A program made the translations under genes and the position numbers. Source: Micromonospora sp. HM5-17 (GTDB lineage Bacteria; Actinomycetota; Actinomycetes; Mycobacteriales; Micromonosporaceae). Taken from it: 64,000 nucleotides of DNA. The stretch spans positions 248,001 through 312,000 of the forward strand of contig NZ_RJWA01000002.1 in the NCBI RefSeq assembly GCF_003762835.1. The letters are read 5' to 3'. Below the pieces are notes generated by a model. That model made no database searches and was not told where the DNA came from. It saw only the letters and a list, made by a program, of their open reading frames with translations. Shown in pieces: positions 10,057 through 18,840 of this stretch (its first letter is position 1; every line of letters starts with the position of its first letter).

Positions 10057-10920
10057 ATGGCTAACCCGTTCGTCAAGGGCTGGCGCTACCTGATGGCGCT
10101 CTTTGGCGCCAAGATCGATGAGTACGCCGACCCCAAGGTGCAGATCCAGCAGGCGATCGAGGAGGCGCAGCGCCAACACCAGGCGTTGGTCCAGCAGGCC
10201 GCGGCGGTGATCGGCAACCAGCGCCAGCTCGAGATGCGGCTATCCCGGCAGATGTCCGAGGTCGAGCGTCTCCAGGGGATGGCCCGGCAGGCCCTGGTCC
10301 TCGCCGACCGGGCCCGGGCCAGCGGCGACGAGGCCGAGGCCGCCCGCTACGAGCAGACCGCCCAGACCGTGGCCACCCAGCTCGTCGCCGCCGAGCAGGC
10401 GGCCGAGGATCTCAAGTCGCTGCACGACCAGGCGATCAACGCGGCGACGCAGGCCCGTCGGGCGGTCGAGAACAACAAGATGCTCCTGGAGCAGAAGCTG
10501 GCCGAGCGGACCAAGCTGCTCAGCCAGCTCGAACAGGCGAAGATGCAGGAGAGCATCGCCCGCTCCCTGGAGTCGATGTCCGCGCTCGCCGCCCCGGGTG
10601 GCACCCCCTCGCTCGACGAGGTGCGCGACCGGATCGAGCGTCGGTACGCCACCGCGATGGGCCGGGCCGAGCTGGCCAGCAACTCGATCGAGGGCCGGAT
10701 GCTGGAACTTCAGAAGTCCACTCTCGACCTGGCGGGCGCCTCCCGGCTGGAGCAGATTCGGGCCAGCATGGCCGGTGAGAAGCTCGGCGCCACGCCGGCC
10801 ACCTCTGCCGTGGAGCCGGCGGCACCGGCGGCGGATCCGGCCGGTGTGGCCCGACTGGACGAGATCCGCGCCAGCCTGGCCCGGGACAGGCAGGCCGACG
10901 GCAACACCGCGGCCGGCTGA
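10057..10920 (+). CDS. pspA: Phage shock protein A (PspA/IM30)
   Basis: Peripheral inner-membrane protein of 287 residues that oligomerises on stressed membranes and helps maintain the proton motive force. It is almost wholly alpha-helical coiled coil, starting [27 protein letters not shown], the amphipathic membrane-binding helix typical of the family, with helices to ~residue 235. A C-terminal Ala/Pro linker ends in a short helix ([11 protein letters not shown]) repeating an earlier [12 protein letters not shown] 10057 follows GGGGAG. It lies 287 bp after clgR and 23 bp before pspM. Confidence 0.95.
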   Translation: MANPFVKGWRYLMALFGAKIDEYADPKVQIQQAIEEAQRQHQALVQQAAAVIGNQRQLEMRLSRQMSEVERLQGMARQALVLADRARASGDEAEAARYEQTAQTVATQLVAAEQAAEDLKSLHDQAINAATQARRAVENNKMLLEQKLAERTKLLSQLEQAKMQESIARSLESMSALAAPGGTPSLDEVRDRIERRYATAMGRAELASNSIEGRMLELQKSTLDLAGASRLEQIRASMAGEKLGATPATSAVEPAAPAADPAGVARLDEIRASLARDRQADGNTAAG

Positions 10921-10943
10921 GCCGCCAGCACGGGAGAGGAGAC

Positions 10944-11729
10944 GTGATGGCGGATCGGCGTACCCGACACCTGCGCCGGCTGCGGCGCCTGCGCCGGGCG
11001 GTCCGCCGGTGGAGCGTCCTGGCCGGGGGCCTCACCGGGGCGGCCGCGGTGCTCATCCCGTACCAGGGTCTCGGGCTGCCGGACGCGGTCTGGACCGCGG
11101 CGGCCGGTGGGTCCGTGACGCTCGCACTCTGGCGCTGGTCCGACCTGCGGGCGCTCGCGGCCCAGCCGATCCCGCCGGCACCCGAGCCGATCACCGCCGA
11201 GCAGGCCCGGGCCCGGCTGGTCGCCGCCGTGGAGCGGTTGCCCGCCGGCCGACAGGCGCTGGCGGAGGTACGCCGGCAACGCGCCCGGCTGGCCCTGCGC
11301 GGTACGGCCGCCGCGGCGGCGTGGGGCCGGCTGGACCGGGCGTCGGCCACCATGGCCGGGCTCGCCGCCCGGCTGAGCGGGCCCGCCGAGTCGGCCGCGC
11401 TGGAGGCGGCGGTGGCCGAACGGGCGTTGCGGGATCTGGCGGACCGGGCGGCGAGCGTGGAGCGCGCGCTGCACCTGGCTCCCGAGGACGCCCGCGCCGA
11501 GCTGGAATCCGCGCACCGAACCCTGCTGGGGCAGCTCGAGAGCGGGGTCGTTGCCTACGAACGGCTGGTGGCGGCGGCCGCCGGCTACGTCGCCGAGGAC
11601 GGCCGACAGGATCACGGCGACGGTGCGGTCTCGCGGCTCGCCGAGGCGACCGACCTGCTGCGGGGCGTGGCGACCGGCCTGGCGGAGCTGCGCCGGGCGA
11701 CTCGCCCGCCGGCCGACGCCACGCGGTAG
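10944..11729 (+). CDS. pspM: Phage-shock envelope-stress membrane protein PspM
   Basis: A 261-residue protein with a very basic N-terminus (RHLRRLRRLRRAVRRW), two membrane helices at ~25-45 and ~48-65, and a long cytosolic coiled-coil region. This layout matches the PspM (Rv2743c-like) partner of PspA in actinobacteria, where it links PspA to the membrane. It starts at GTG 10944 or, equally well placed after GGAGAGGAG, ATG 10947. The clgR-pspA-pspM order is the main support. The next gene is convergent 38 bp away, so the mycobacterial fourth gene (pspN) is not here. Confidence 0.82.
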   Translation: MMADRRTRHLRRLRRLRRAVRRWSVLAGGLTGAAAVLIPYQGLGLPDAVWTAAAGGSVTLALWRWSDLRALAAQPIPPAPEPITAEQARARLVAAVERLPAGRQALAEVRRQRARLALRGTAAAAAWGRLDRASATMAGLAARLSGPAESAALEAAVAERALRDLADRAASVERALHLAPEDARAELESAHRTLLGQLESGVVAYERLVAAAAGYVAEDGRQDHGDGAVSRLAEATDLLRGVATGLAELRRATRPPADATR

Positions 11730-11767
11730 CGGGCCGGCGACGGGAGGGATGGCCGCGTGTCGCCAGC

Positions 11768-14700
11768 TCAGGCCGGGGTCCGGATCACGATCGGGGCGCT
11801 GAACCGGGACGTCCCGGCCGGGTTGGTGGCCTGGATCCGGTAGTGGTAGACGGTGTCGCGGGCCAGGTCGACGTCGAGGTGGACCCGGACGGTGCCGGGA
11901 AGGGTCGCGGTGGTCAGCCCTCGGCCGAAGTCCGGGCTGGTGGCGCGGTGGAGCGTGAAGGCGCCGACCCGGCTGGTCACCGGCATGGACCAGCGCAGCC
12001 GCACGGTGACTCCCGGGCCCGGGCCGGCGGGCTCGACGGTCGCGGTGACCTCGGTCGGGGTGTCCGGCGGCGCCGGGGTGACCACGGTCGCCACGGTGGA
12101 CCAGGGCGACGAGGCGCCGAGATAGCTGGTCCGTACCCGGTAGTAGTAGGTGGTGTCGGCGGCGACCGGGACGTCCGGGTAGCTGGTGGTGACCGGGATC
12201 GTGGTGGTGACCAGCCCGCTGGTGAAGGTCGGGTTGGTGGCCCGCTGGAGGTCCACGCTGGTGGCGAAGGAGCGGTTCACCCAGGCCCGGTTGACCCGCA
12301 GCGGAGGGTCGGCGGCGACGGTCGCGACCAGGCCGGTGGGGGGTAGGAGCTGAACCGCGCAACTCGCCCCGGCGGAGAACGCCGAGTGCGCCACGCCGTT
12401 CTCCGCCCGGACCCGGTAGTGGTAGGTGACCCCGGGGGTGACGGTGGAGTCGGTGTACCGGTTCTCGGCGGCCGGGACGACGAAGGTCGTCACGTCCCGG
12501 GAGAAGGCGGCGTCGGTGGCCCGTTGTACCAGGTTGCGGGTGGCGGGCGGGCCGGCGACACGGCCGGGGGCGGCACCCGCGGCGCCGGCCGGGCCACCCG
12601 CCTCCGGGACGCGCGTCGCGGTGTCGGCCGGGGCGTTGTTGGTCCAGGCGAGCACGATCGCCGGCAGCACGGTGGCGGAGCCCGGTGCGGGCCGGGCGGC
12701 GAGCCCGGTCGGCGCGGCCGGGGAGCAGCGGAGTACGACGGGCCGGGTCATCTGCTGGTCGGCATGGCCGAGCTGCTGACAGTGCCAGGCGTACTCCCAG
12801 CCGAAGTTGTACGGGCGGTTCGTCACCGACGCCGGCCCGCCGGTGGCGGGATCGACCTGGGTGTAGCCGTCGGCGGTCCCCGCCGGCCGGGTCGGGTCGA
12901 GCAGCCGCACGCTGTCCCCGACGGTGAACGGCAGCGGCTCGGGTCGGAGCGGTCGTACCGCCACGACCGTCTCCTCGCCGGGGTTGACCCGGATCGTCTC
13001 CTTCCAGCCGAGCTCGTTGGGGGCCGGGGGCCGGACGGTCCCGTCCCGACCGATCCGGTTCACCAGCTGGACGGTGCCGTGCTGGAGGTGCAGGGCGTGG
13101 GTTTCCGTCCCGTGGTGGGTGACCCGCCACAGCTGGGTGCCGTCCCCGGGTGACCCGACCGGGGTGTCGGGGTCGGACGGCAGCAGCACCTCGGTCGGCG
13201 GGTCGACTCGGGTCAACGGGATCGTGGTTTGCACCAGGCCGTCGGTGCGGGCCAGGTCGGTGCCGAGCAGGCAGGTCTGTCTGCCGTACTCGGGGTCGAA
13301 CTCGGTGACGACCGCCTTCGCGCGCAGCGGCAGCGTCACCGGACCGGAGCCGCCGTACGGGGTGAAGGTCAGTGAGGTTGCCCCGGCCGCCGCGTACCCG
13401 GGCTCGGTGGTGTGGGTGCCGAAGGCGGCGTCGTACGCGGGCTGCGGCACGATCGGCGGCGGCTGGCTGCGTCCGTACGCCTCGGGCAGCGCCGCCGTCA
13501 GCCGGTCCAGGTCGAACGGCCGCGCCGCCGGACCCACCACCTGGATCTGCATCAGCGTCCGGGTGTTCGGGCCGTATCCGGGGCGGGTGCTCGGCGCCCC
13601 GCCGGAGCTGGTCTGGTCCGGGTTGCCGGTGTAGTGGTCGTTGCGCGGGTCGAAGCCGGGCAGCGGCGCCGGACAGTCGTTGTAGAGGATCAGGTTCGAG
13701 CCGGGGGGTACGGCGGAGAAGTCGACGATGACGTCGGCGCGTTCGCCCGGGGCCAGCAGCAGGGCGTGGTCGGTGACGTCCACCACCGTCGCGTCCTCGT
13801 GGTGGTCCCGGTAGGTGATCGGTTGACTGGGGATGACCGCCACCGCCGGCAGGAGCCCGCCCTCGGAGCCGATCTGGATCCAGTCCGGACCGGCGGCGGC
13901 GGGGTCCGGCACCCCGCCGTCCCGCCCGTCCGTCGGCCAGCGGGGCGGGAAGTGCGGGTTGGGCCGGGCCGCCACCATCGGCACCTCGCCGGCGTCGCCG
14001 TCCGCGAGGGTGCCGTCCGGGTGCCACATCGGGGCGTGGGAGGCCGCGTAGTAGAGCTGGAGGTTCAGGCTGCGGTCGGTGCAGGCGTTGAGGATCCGGA
14101 ACCGGTACGCCGCCGCGCGCAACCGCAGGTACGGGTAGGCGACCCCGTTGACCAGCGGGGTGTCCAGGAACGCGTCCGGTACCGCGGACGGGGTGGGGGT
14201 GCCGGGCTGGACCGGCGGCTCCCACGGCCGGCTCTGCGGGTCGTGGTGCGGGTTCGGCGCCGGCCCGCGGGTGATCCCGGTGACCGGCGGCCAGAACCAG
14301 GGCCCGTAGTCCCAGCGTCCCATCGGGTTTCTCCCCGACTCGTTGTACGGGTTCTGTCGGGGCATGTAGACGTGTGGGAACCAGAGGCTGCCTCGACCTC
14401 CCCAGTTGGCGACGTCCCAGGTCGGGTCCTGGGCGGCGAGCTGGGCGTCGTCCGGCACGAAGGTCCGGTCCTGCAGCACCAGGAGGATCTCCTCGGCCGG
14501 GACGATCCCGTCGGCGACGAGCTGCCGCTCCACCGGGTCGTCCAGTCGGTAGAGCCCGATTTGTCCGGAGTAGACGGTCAGCCGGGCGATCCCCTCGCTC
14601 TGGTCGTGGTACCAGAGCAGCCGGGCGCTCTGCCGGTTGGGGTAGTAGGCGGTGACCGCGCCGGCACCCGGGGCGGGCATGTCCGGCACGGCGGCGTACC

Positions 14701-15685
14701 CGGCTCCGCGCGGGTAGGGGGTCGGCTCGCCGGCCGGGGTGAACCACTGGTTCGGGCCGCCGTTGCTGATCCACGGGGCGTCGCCGCCGTGCAGGTGCAC
14801 GGAGCACCGGTTCTGCGGGTACCGTTCCAGGCCGCCCTGGGGGCCCGGACCCGCCCCCCGGACCGTCGGGTCCACCGGTAGGAAGAGGTCGCCGGCGGAG
14901 CCGGTCGGCAGCTGGTTGACGTACTTGACCCGTACCGGACGGTCCCGTTGGGCGATGATCAGCGGCCCGAGGTGGTACGGCCGGGCCGACGGCGCCACCG
15001 TGTTGTGCCCGGTGGCGTCGGTGCCGTTGTTGAGCTGCCTGTACCCGCGCAACCGGGTCGGCGGCAGGTCCGGATGCAGACGTTGGGTGTACTCCTGCAC
15101 CCCGATCTCGTAGTAGTCGCAGCCGGGGTAGGTGGTGGTGTCGGGAACCGCCACCGGGATCAGGGCGCCCAGCTCGGTCGGGTCGCGTCCGACCCGGGGG
15201 AGCGCGGTGACGAACTTCCGGATGCCGGTGCCCGGGAGCACCGCTCCGGTCGCGTCCAGCACGGGCAGCGGACTGTACGCGACGTTCGGGACGAACCCGA
15301 AGTAGTCCGGTGGGGCGGTGGGGTCGAGGACCGGTACGGCCGGCGGCGGGTCACCGACCCGGGCCGCCGGTACCCGTACCGGCCCATCGCCGGGCCGGTA
15401 CGGGACCGATCCCTCGGTCCGCTGACCCGGGACCGCGCGGTTTCGGGGTTGCGACCCCGGTTCCGGTCGGCCGTCAGCCCGCTGGTTCGTCAGGCGCCGT
15501 GCCGGGGCGCGCGCCTCTCCGTGCCGTTCGTCCGCACCACGCCGCTCCTCGGATCGCTGTTCCTCGGATCGTCGCTGGTCGGCACGCTGTTCCGCGGACC
15601 GCTGCCGGTGGGACTCGGCCCGCCGCTGCCTGACATCTGCGACGCGGGCGGCCCAGCGTGTGGCGAACCTCCTGAACATGATCAT
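11768..15685 (-). CDS. Giant multicopper-oxidase-like protein with C-terminal fibronectin type III repeats
   Basis: A 1305-residue protein; ATG 15685 follows GGGGAGG. Residues 1-75 are a highly charged Arg/Glu/Gln region with no signal peptide or membrane helix. Cupredoxin-type copper motifs then occur in CotA-like order: HLHGG (~296), WYHDQSEGIARL (~355), HALHLQHG (~863) and WHCQQLGHADQQM (~967). From ~990 to the end there are three fibronectin III-like repeats (TYHYRVRAENG, TYYYRVRTSY, VYHYRIQATNP). In three of four copper motifs the His expected to bind a type 3 copper is Gln, while the blue-copper Cys/His/Met set is kept. Oxidase activity is therefore doubtful; electron transfer, metal binding or structure are alternatives. 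It is convergent with pspM. Confidence 0.85.
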   Translation of the reverse strand: MIMFRRFATRWAARVADVRQRRAESHRQRSAEQRADQRRSEEQRSEERRGADERHGEARAPARRLTNQRADGRPEPGSQPRNRAVPGQRTEGSVPYRPGDGPVRVPAARVGDPPPAVPVLDPTAPPDYFGFVPNVAYSPLPVLDATGAVLPGTGIRKFVTALPRVGRDPTELGALIPVAVPDTTTYPGCDYYEIGVQEYTQRLHPDLPPTRLRGYRQLNNGTDATGHNTVAPSARPYHLGPLIIAQRDRPVRVKYVNQLPTGSAGDLFLPVDPTVRGAGPGPQGGLERYPQNRCSVHLHGGDAPWISNGGPNQWFTPAGEPTPYPRGAGYAAVPDMPAPGAGAVTAYYPNRQSARLLWYHDQSEGIARLTVYSGQIGLYRLDDPVERQLVADGIVPAEEILLVLQDRTFVPDDAQLAAQDPTWDVANWGGRGSLWFPHVYMPRQNPYNESGRNPMGRWDYGPWFWPPVTGITRGPAPNPHHDPQSRPWEPPVQPGTPTPSAVPDAFLDTPLVNGVAYPYLRLRAAAYRFRILNACTDRSLNLQLYYAASHAPMWHPDGTLADGDAGEVPMVAARPNPHFPPRWPTDGRDGGVPDPAAAGPDWIQIGSEGGLLPAVAVIPSQPITYRDHHEDATVVDVTDHALLLAPGERADVIVDFSAVPPGSNLILYNDCPAPLPGFDPRNDHYTGNPDQTSSGGAPSTRPGYGPNTRTLMQIQVVGPAARPFDLDRLTAALPEAYGRSQPPPIVPQPAYDAAFGTHTTEPGYAAAGATSLTFTPYGGSGPVTLPLRAKAVVTEFDPEYGRQTCLLGTDLARTDGLVQTTIPLTRVDPPTEVLLPSDPDTPVGSPGDGTQLWRVTHHGTETHALHLQHGTVQLVNRIGRDGTVRPPAPNELGWKETIRVNPGEETVVAVRPLRPEPLPFTVGDSVRLLDPTRPAGTADGYTQVDPATGGPASVTNRPYNFGWEYAWHCQQLGHADQQMTRPVVLRCSPAAPTGLAARPAPGSATVLPAIVLAWTNNAPADTATRVPEAGGPAGAAGAAPGRVAGPPATRNLVQRATDAAFSRDVTTFVVPAAENRYTDSTVTPGVTYHYRVRAENGVAHSAFSAGASCAVQLLPPTGLVATVAADPPLRVNRAWVNRSFATSVDLQRATNPTFTSGLVTTTIPVTTSYPDVPVAADTTYYYRVRTSYLGASSPWSTVATVVTPAPPDTPTEVTATVEPAGPGPGVTVRLRWSMPVTSRVGAFTLHRATSPDFGRGLTTATLPGTVRVHLDVDLARDTVYHYRIQATNPAGTSRFSAPIVIRTPA

Positions 15686-16081
15686 GCGCCTCCCCGGAGA
15701 TCAGCCCGCGGCATCGCCCGTCCGGCCGCCGCCGCGCCGCTCCGCGCGCCAGCGGCCGGACGCACCGAGCGAAGCGCCATCGGTCCGCAGTGTGCTGACG
15801 ATCCGTAACCAGTCAACCGCTCGATGCCGGGTTTGGATACGGTTCCGGGTGGGGGAGACGGCCAGGAGCCAGAAACGGCACCCCGACGTCGGGCGGGTCG
15901 ACGGCCGTACCCGGTGCGGGGGCGGATCGTCCTCGTCGCCGGTCCGGGCGGGACTGACCCGAAGCGTCAGCCGCGGCGCGCCGGGGCCGGTTCCCGTCGG
16001 ACGCGGCCGCCACAGGGCGGTTCGGTGCGTGCCGTGGGCGGCGCGCCGGGTGCCACCGCGTCGCGGGTGATGCGGTCCCGG
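15686..16081. other. Non-coding stretch upstream of the fibronectin/copper protein
   Basis: About 400 bases between the stop of the endonuclease VIII gene and the start of the giant copper protein, both on the minus strand. No convincing gene is seen. On the minus strand a TTGACT hexamer (complement of 15811-15816) followed about 16 bases later by CACACT could be a weak promoter for the downstream gene. The rest is GC-rich with no clear hairpin followed by a U-tract. Confidence 0.35.
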
Positions 16082-16918
16082 CTAGCCCGGACCGGGCTGG
16101 CAGACCGGGCACCAGTAGGTGATCCGTTCACCCTGCTCGCGCCTGCGGATCGTGGCCCCACATCGGTGGCAGGGCTCGGCGCGCCGGCCGTACACGTACG
16201 TGGTCCGGCCCCGGTGCAACGAGCCGGTCGTGCTCTGGGTCCACCGCCCGCGGTTGGCCATCAGCAACCGGTGGGCGAGCGCGACCAGGCCGGCCAGATC
16301 CGGTACGTCCCGGACCGGTGTCCAGGGCGAGACCCCGCGCAGGAAGAGCACCTCTGACGCGTAGAGGGTGCCGATGCCGGCGAGATTGCGCTGGTCGAGC
16401 AGTGCCTCGCCGATGCTCCGGGTCGGCTGGGCGGCGAGTCGGCGGACCGCCTCGGCCGGGTCCCAGTCCGGGCCGAGCAGGTCCGGGCCCAGGTGTCCGA
16501 CCAGTCTCTCCTCCTCCGCGGTCGGCAGCAGGGCGAGTTCGTGCAGGTGGTAGCCGACCGCCACGGCGTCCGCGGTACGCAGGACCGCCCGGATCGTGTG
16601 CGCCGGCCGCGCCGCCCACCGCTCGCCCGGGGCGTACACCCGCCAGGCGCCGTCCATCCGCAGGTGCGAGTGCAGGGTCAGCCGGCGGCTGCCGTGGCGG
16701 GCCGTACCCTCGGCTCCGGGTTGGGGCTGGGCCGGGACCGGGACGCGCAGGCGCAGCAGCAGGTGCTTGCCGCGGGAGCGAGACTCCAGCACGGTGGCGC
16801 CGGTGAGATCGGCGGTGGCCAGCTGCGGCACCCGGAAGTCGGTGGCGGTCAGTCGGCCACCGGCCAGCGCGCGGTGCAGCACGCGGGCCGTGTTCCAGAC
16901 GGTGTCGCCTTCGGGCAC
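16082..16918 (-). CDS. nei: Endonuclease VIII-type DNA glycosylase (Fpg/Nei family)
   Basis: Bifunctional glycosylase/AP lyase for oxidised bases, 278 residues from GTG 16918 after GGAGGAGG. The second residue Pro and following Glu (PEGDTVWNTARVLHRAL) form the catalytic N-terminus once Met is removed; PEGDT is Nei-type rather than Fpg-type (PELPE). RSRGKHLLLR supplies the conserved Lys. The H2TH helix region (RSIGEALLDQRNLAGIGTLYASE) and a zinc finger (CHRCGATIRRREQGERITYWCPVC) close the protein. It is complete, with no visible defects. Confidence 0.93.
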   Translation of the reverse strand: MPEGDTVWNTARVLHRALAGGRLTATDFRVPQLATADLTGATVLESRSRGKHLLLRLRVPVPAQPQPGAEGTARHGSRRLTLHSHLRMDGAWRVYAPGERWAARPAHTIRAVLRTADAVAVGYHLHELALLPTAEEERLVGHLGPDLLGPDWDPAEAVRRLAAQPTRSIGEALLDQRNLAGIGTLYASEVLFLRGVSPWTPVRDVPDLAGLVALAHRLLMANRGRWTQSTTGSLHRGRTTYVYGRRAEPCHRCGATIRRREQGERITYWCPVCQPGPG

Positions 16919-17104
16919 CCGTCCATCCTCCTCCCGACGCTCCGGCGGCCGGCCAGCCAACCGCCGGAGGTCACCGGAACGACGGGTTCGACGGGATGCC
17001 GGGAGCGACTCCGTCGACGTGTGCGACGCGCCCCGGCCTGCCCGAGGCGGTCCGACCCGCCGCCGGTCCCCGGTGGCCCGGTCCCGGCGGTGGGTCGGGG
17101 CGGT

Positions 17105-17154
17105 CCGTCCGGGCGGAGCACGTCAGGGCGGACGGACGTACTCCGCCCGGACGG
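17105..17154 (-). terminator. 14-bp inverted repeat directly after the CPCC gene
   Basis: CCGTCCGGGCGGAG at 17105-17118 pairs perfectly with CTCCGCCCGGACGG at 17141-17154, enclosing 22 bases. It begins one base past the TGA of the minus-strand CPCC gene. There is no U-tract, as is usual for actinobacterial terminators. The placement makes transcription end its most likely role. Confidence 0.6.
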
Positions 17155-17155
17155 C

Positions 17156-17419
17156 TCAGGGCATCTCCTCCGGGCGCGGCGGACGGACGACGTCCTGGTA
17201 GCGCGGGTGGCTCGCGCCGTAGATGGCGTAGTTGAGCCGGGCGTGCGACAGACTCAGATCACCGTTGGGGCCGCCCCGGGGGATGTCGGCGTCCTTATCG
17301 GTGGATCCGTCGTCGGTCCAGAAACAGACAGGACAGGTGCCGCCCCCGGTTCGGTGTGCGCAGCACGGGCAGGCGGCGACATCGATCGAGTGTTTCCCCA
17401 CGGCGGTACAGCATTCCAC
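17156..17419 (-). CDS. CPCC-type cysteine-rich small protein
   Basis: The short C-terminal part of a minus-strand frame carries ACPCCAHRTGGGTCPVCFWTDDG, the signature of Cys_rich_CPCC proteins, followed by LSLSHARLNYAIYGASH and RYQDVVRPPRPEEMP, which are also family-typical. Four Cys in two CxxC-like pairs suggest a zinc ribbon. The start is uncertain: GTG 17419 (87 residues) and GTG 17401 (81 residues) are both possible and neither has a good ribosome site. Function in this family is unknown. It lies just downstream of the SAM hydrolase on the same strand. Confidence 0.65.
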   Translation of the reverse strand: MECCTAVGKHSIDVAACPCCAHRTGGGTCPVCFWTDDGSTDKDADIPRGGPNGDLSLSHARLNYAIYGASHPRYQDVVRPPRPEEMP

Positions 17420-17484
17420 AGCGGTACGGCAGGGCACAGTGGACGATGTCCGGTTTCCCGGACTCCGGTCGGCGCCGGGGCGGA

Positions 17485-18270
17485 TCACTCCAGCCGGACC
17501 ACGTCCCCGGGGCCGACCCCGAGCACCTGGTCCGCCCGGCCGCCGTTCACGGCGACGGCGAGCTGGCCGGCCGAGTCGACGAACACGACGAGTTGGCCCG
17601 GGGACGCGTCGGCGAAGGTGCTGCCCCGGACCGCCGTACGGCCACCGATCCGGACCGTCCCGCCGAGCCGGTGCCACGCGGCGCCGGGCGCCGCGAGCTG
17701 CACGTTGCCGAAGTGGTCGATCGTCAGCACCTCCGCCGAGAGCCAGCCGTCGCCCTCCTCGACGACCGGATCGGGGAGCCGGACCAGACCGGCCGGGTCG
17801 ATCTCCGGCCCCGCCTCGGTCAGGGCCGCGCCCAGGGCGAACCGGGCGGCGGCCGGGGCGAAGACGTCGCGGCCGTGGAAGGTGCGGGAGACCGTCGGGA
17901 ACCAGTCCGGACTGGTCAGTTCCACCGCCTCGGTCACCCCGCCGAGCGTGGTCGCGGCCCAGGGCAGCAGCCCGTTGTCCGGGCCGACCAGCAGCCCGCC
18001 CGGAGTGCGCAGCGCCACGCCGCGCCGGGCCGTCCCGACGCCGGGATCGACCACCGCCACGTGCACGGCCGGGGGGAGGTAGCCGACGGTCTGGGCGAGT
18101 ATCGCGGCGCCCCGGACGATGTCCCCGGCCGGGATGAGGTGGGTCACGTCGATCACCCGGACCTGGGGCGCGATCCGCGCCACCACGCCGTGGCAGGCGG
18201 CCACGAAACCGTCGGAGCGGCCGTAGTCGGTGGTCAGGCTGAGCCATGCGTACCCGGACACAGCCGCCAA
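17485..18270 (-). CDS. SAM hydroxide adenosyltransferase (SAM hydrolase, DUF62)
   Basis: A 261-residue member of the duf62 family that splits S-adenosylmethionine to adenosine and methionine using hydroxide, related to fluorinase and chlorinase. Visible family elements are LTTDYGRSDGFVAACHGV at the N-terminus, VIDVTHLIPAGDI, VVDPGVGTARRG, VGPDNGLL and ID.FGNVQLA in the C-terminal domain. The 20-residue loop specific to fluorinase is not apparent, favouring the hydrolase. It lies upstream of the CPCC gene on the same strand. Confidence 0.9.
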   Translation of the reverse strand: MAAVSGYAWLSLTTDYGRSDGFVAACHGVVARIAPQVRVIDVTHLIPAGDIVRGAAILAQTVGYLPPAVHVAVVDPGVGTARRGVALRTPGGLLVGPDNGLLPWAATTLGGVTEAVELTSPDWFPTVSRTFHGRDVFAPAAARFALGAALTEAGPEIDPAGLVRLPDPVVEEGDGWLSAEVLTIDHFGNVQLAAPGAAWHRLGGTVRIGGRTAVRGSTFADASPGQLVVFVDSAGQLAVAVNGGRADQVLGVGPGDVVRLE

Positions 18271-18302
18271 GACTAGCCCGCCGGCCGGGTCGGATCCGGA
18301 TG

Positions 18303-18800
18303 TCAGGCCGCGCCGTCCAGCCGCCGTTCGAGGACGAGTTCGTCGTGGAGCGGGATGCCGTGCTCGCCCACCGTCGGGATGATCGGTTTGCGCAGCCGGG
18401 CCCGGTCCACCGCTCCCGGGTCCACCGCGACGATGCGCAGGCCGCGCCGCTGGTAGAAGCGCAGCGCCCGCAGGTTGTCGTTGGTGGTGATCAGCCAGAG
18501 CCGCTCCGCCCCGTGCGCGCGGGCGGTCTCGGCCGCGGCCTCCAGCAGCGTCGTACCGACCCCGGTGCCGGGCTTGTCGGCGACGATGCTGACCACCTCC
18601 AGCCCTCGTCCGTCGAGGTGCCAGGCGAGCGCGCCGCGCACCGCCCCGGCGGCGTCGACGGCGACCAGGGTGGGGAGCTCACGCAGGTCGTACCGGACGT
18701 CGTGGGCGATCACGTACGGCCCGCCCCACTCCCGGTCGTGCAGCGCGTCGACGGCGCTCCGGTCAGCGGGCGTCACCGCTCGGACGCGGACCTCCGACAC
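18303..18800 (-). CDS. GNAT-family N-acetyltransferase
   Basis: A 165-residue acetyltransferase. The acetyl-CoA loop is DKPGTGVGTTLLEAAAETARAHGAERLWLITTNDNLRALRFYQRRG, a full GNAT motif A/B. GTG 18800 follows a GGGGGATGG ribosome site and is preferred over the longer ATG at 18860, which would run into the divergent LLM gene. The substrate is unknown. It is divergently arranged with the F420-type oxidoreductase, 40 bp apart. Confidence 0.88.
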   Translation of the reverse strand: MSEVRVRAVTPADRSAVDALHDREWGGPYVIAHDVRYDLRELPTLVAVDAAGAVRGALAWHLDGRGLEVVSIVADKPGTGVGTTLLEAAAETARAHGAERLWLITTNDNLRALRFYQRRGLRIVAVDPGAVDRARLRKPIIPTVGEHGIPLHDELVLERRLDGAA

Positions 18801-18840
18801 CCGTCCATCCCCCTTCCGAATCGCCTGGCAGGGTAGCAGT

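Noticed and set aside
10710-14807. A 1365-residue open frame on the minus strand
   Set aside because: It overlaps the copper protein in another frame of the same strand; its Arg/Pro/Gly-rich sequence has no family motif, while the chosen frame shows copper and fibronectin motifs.
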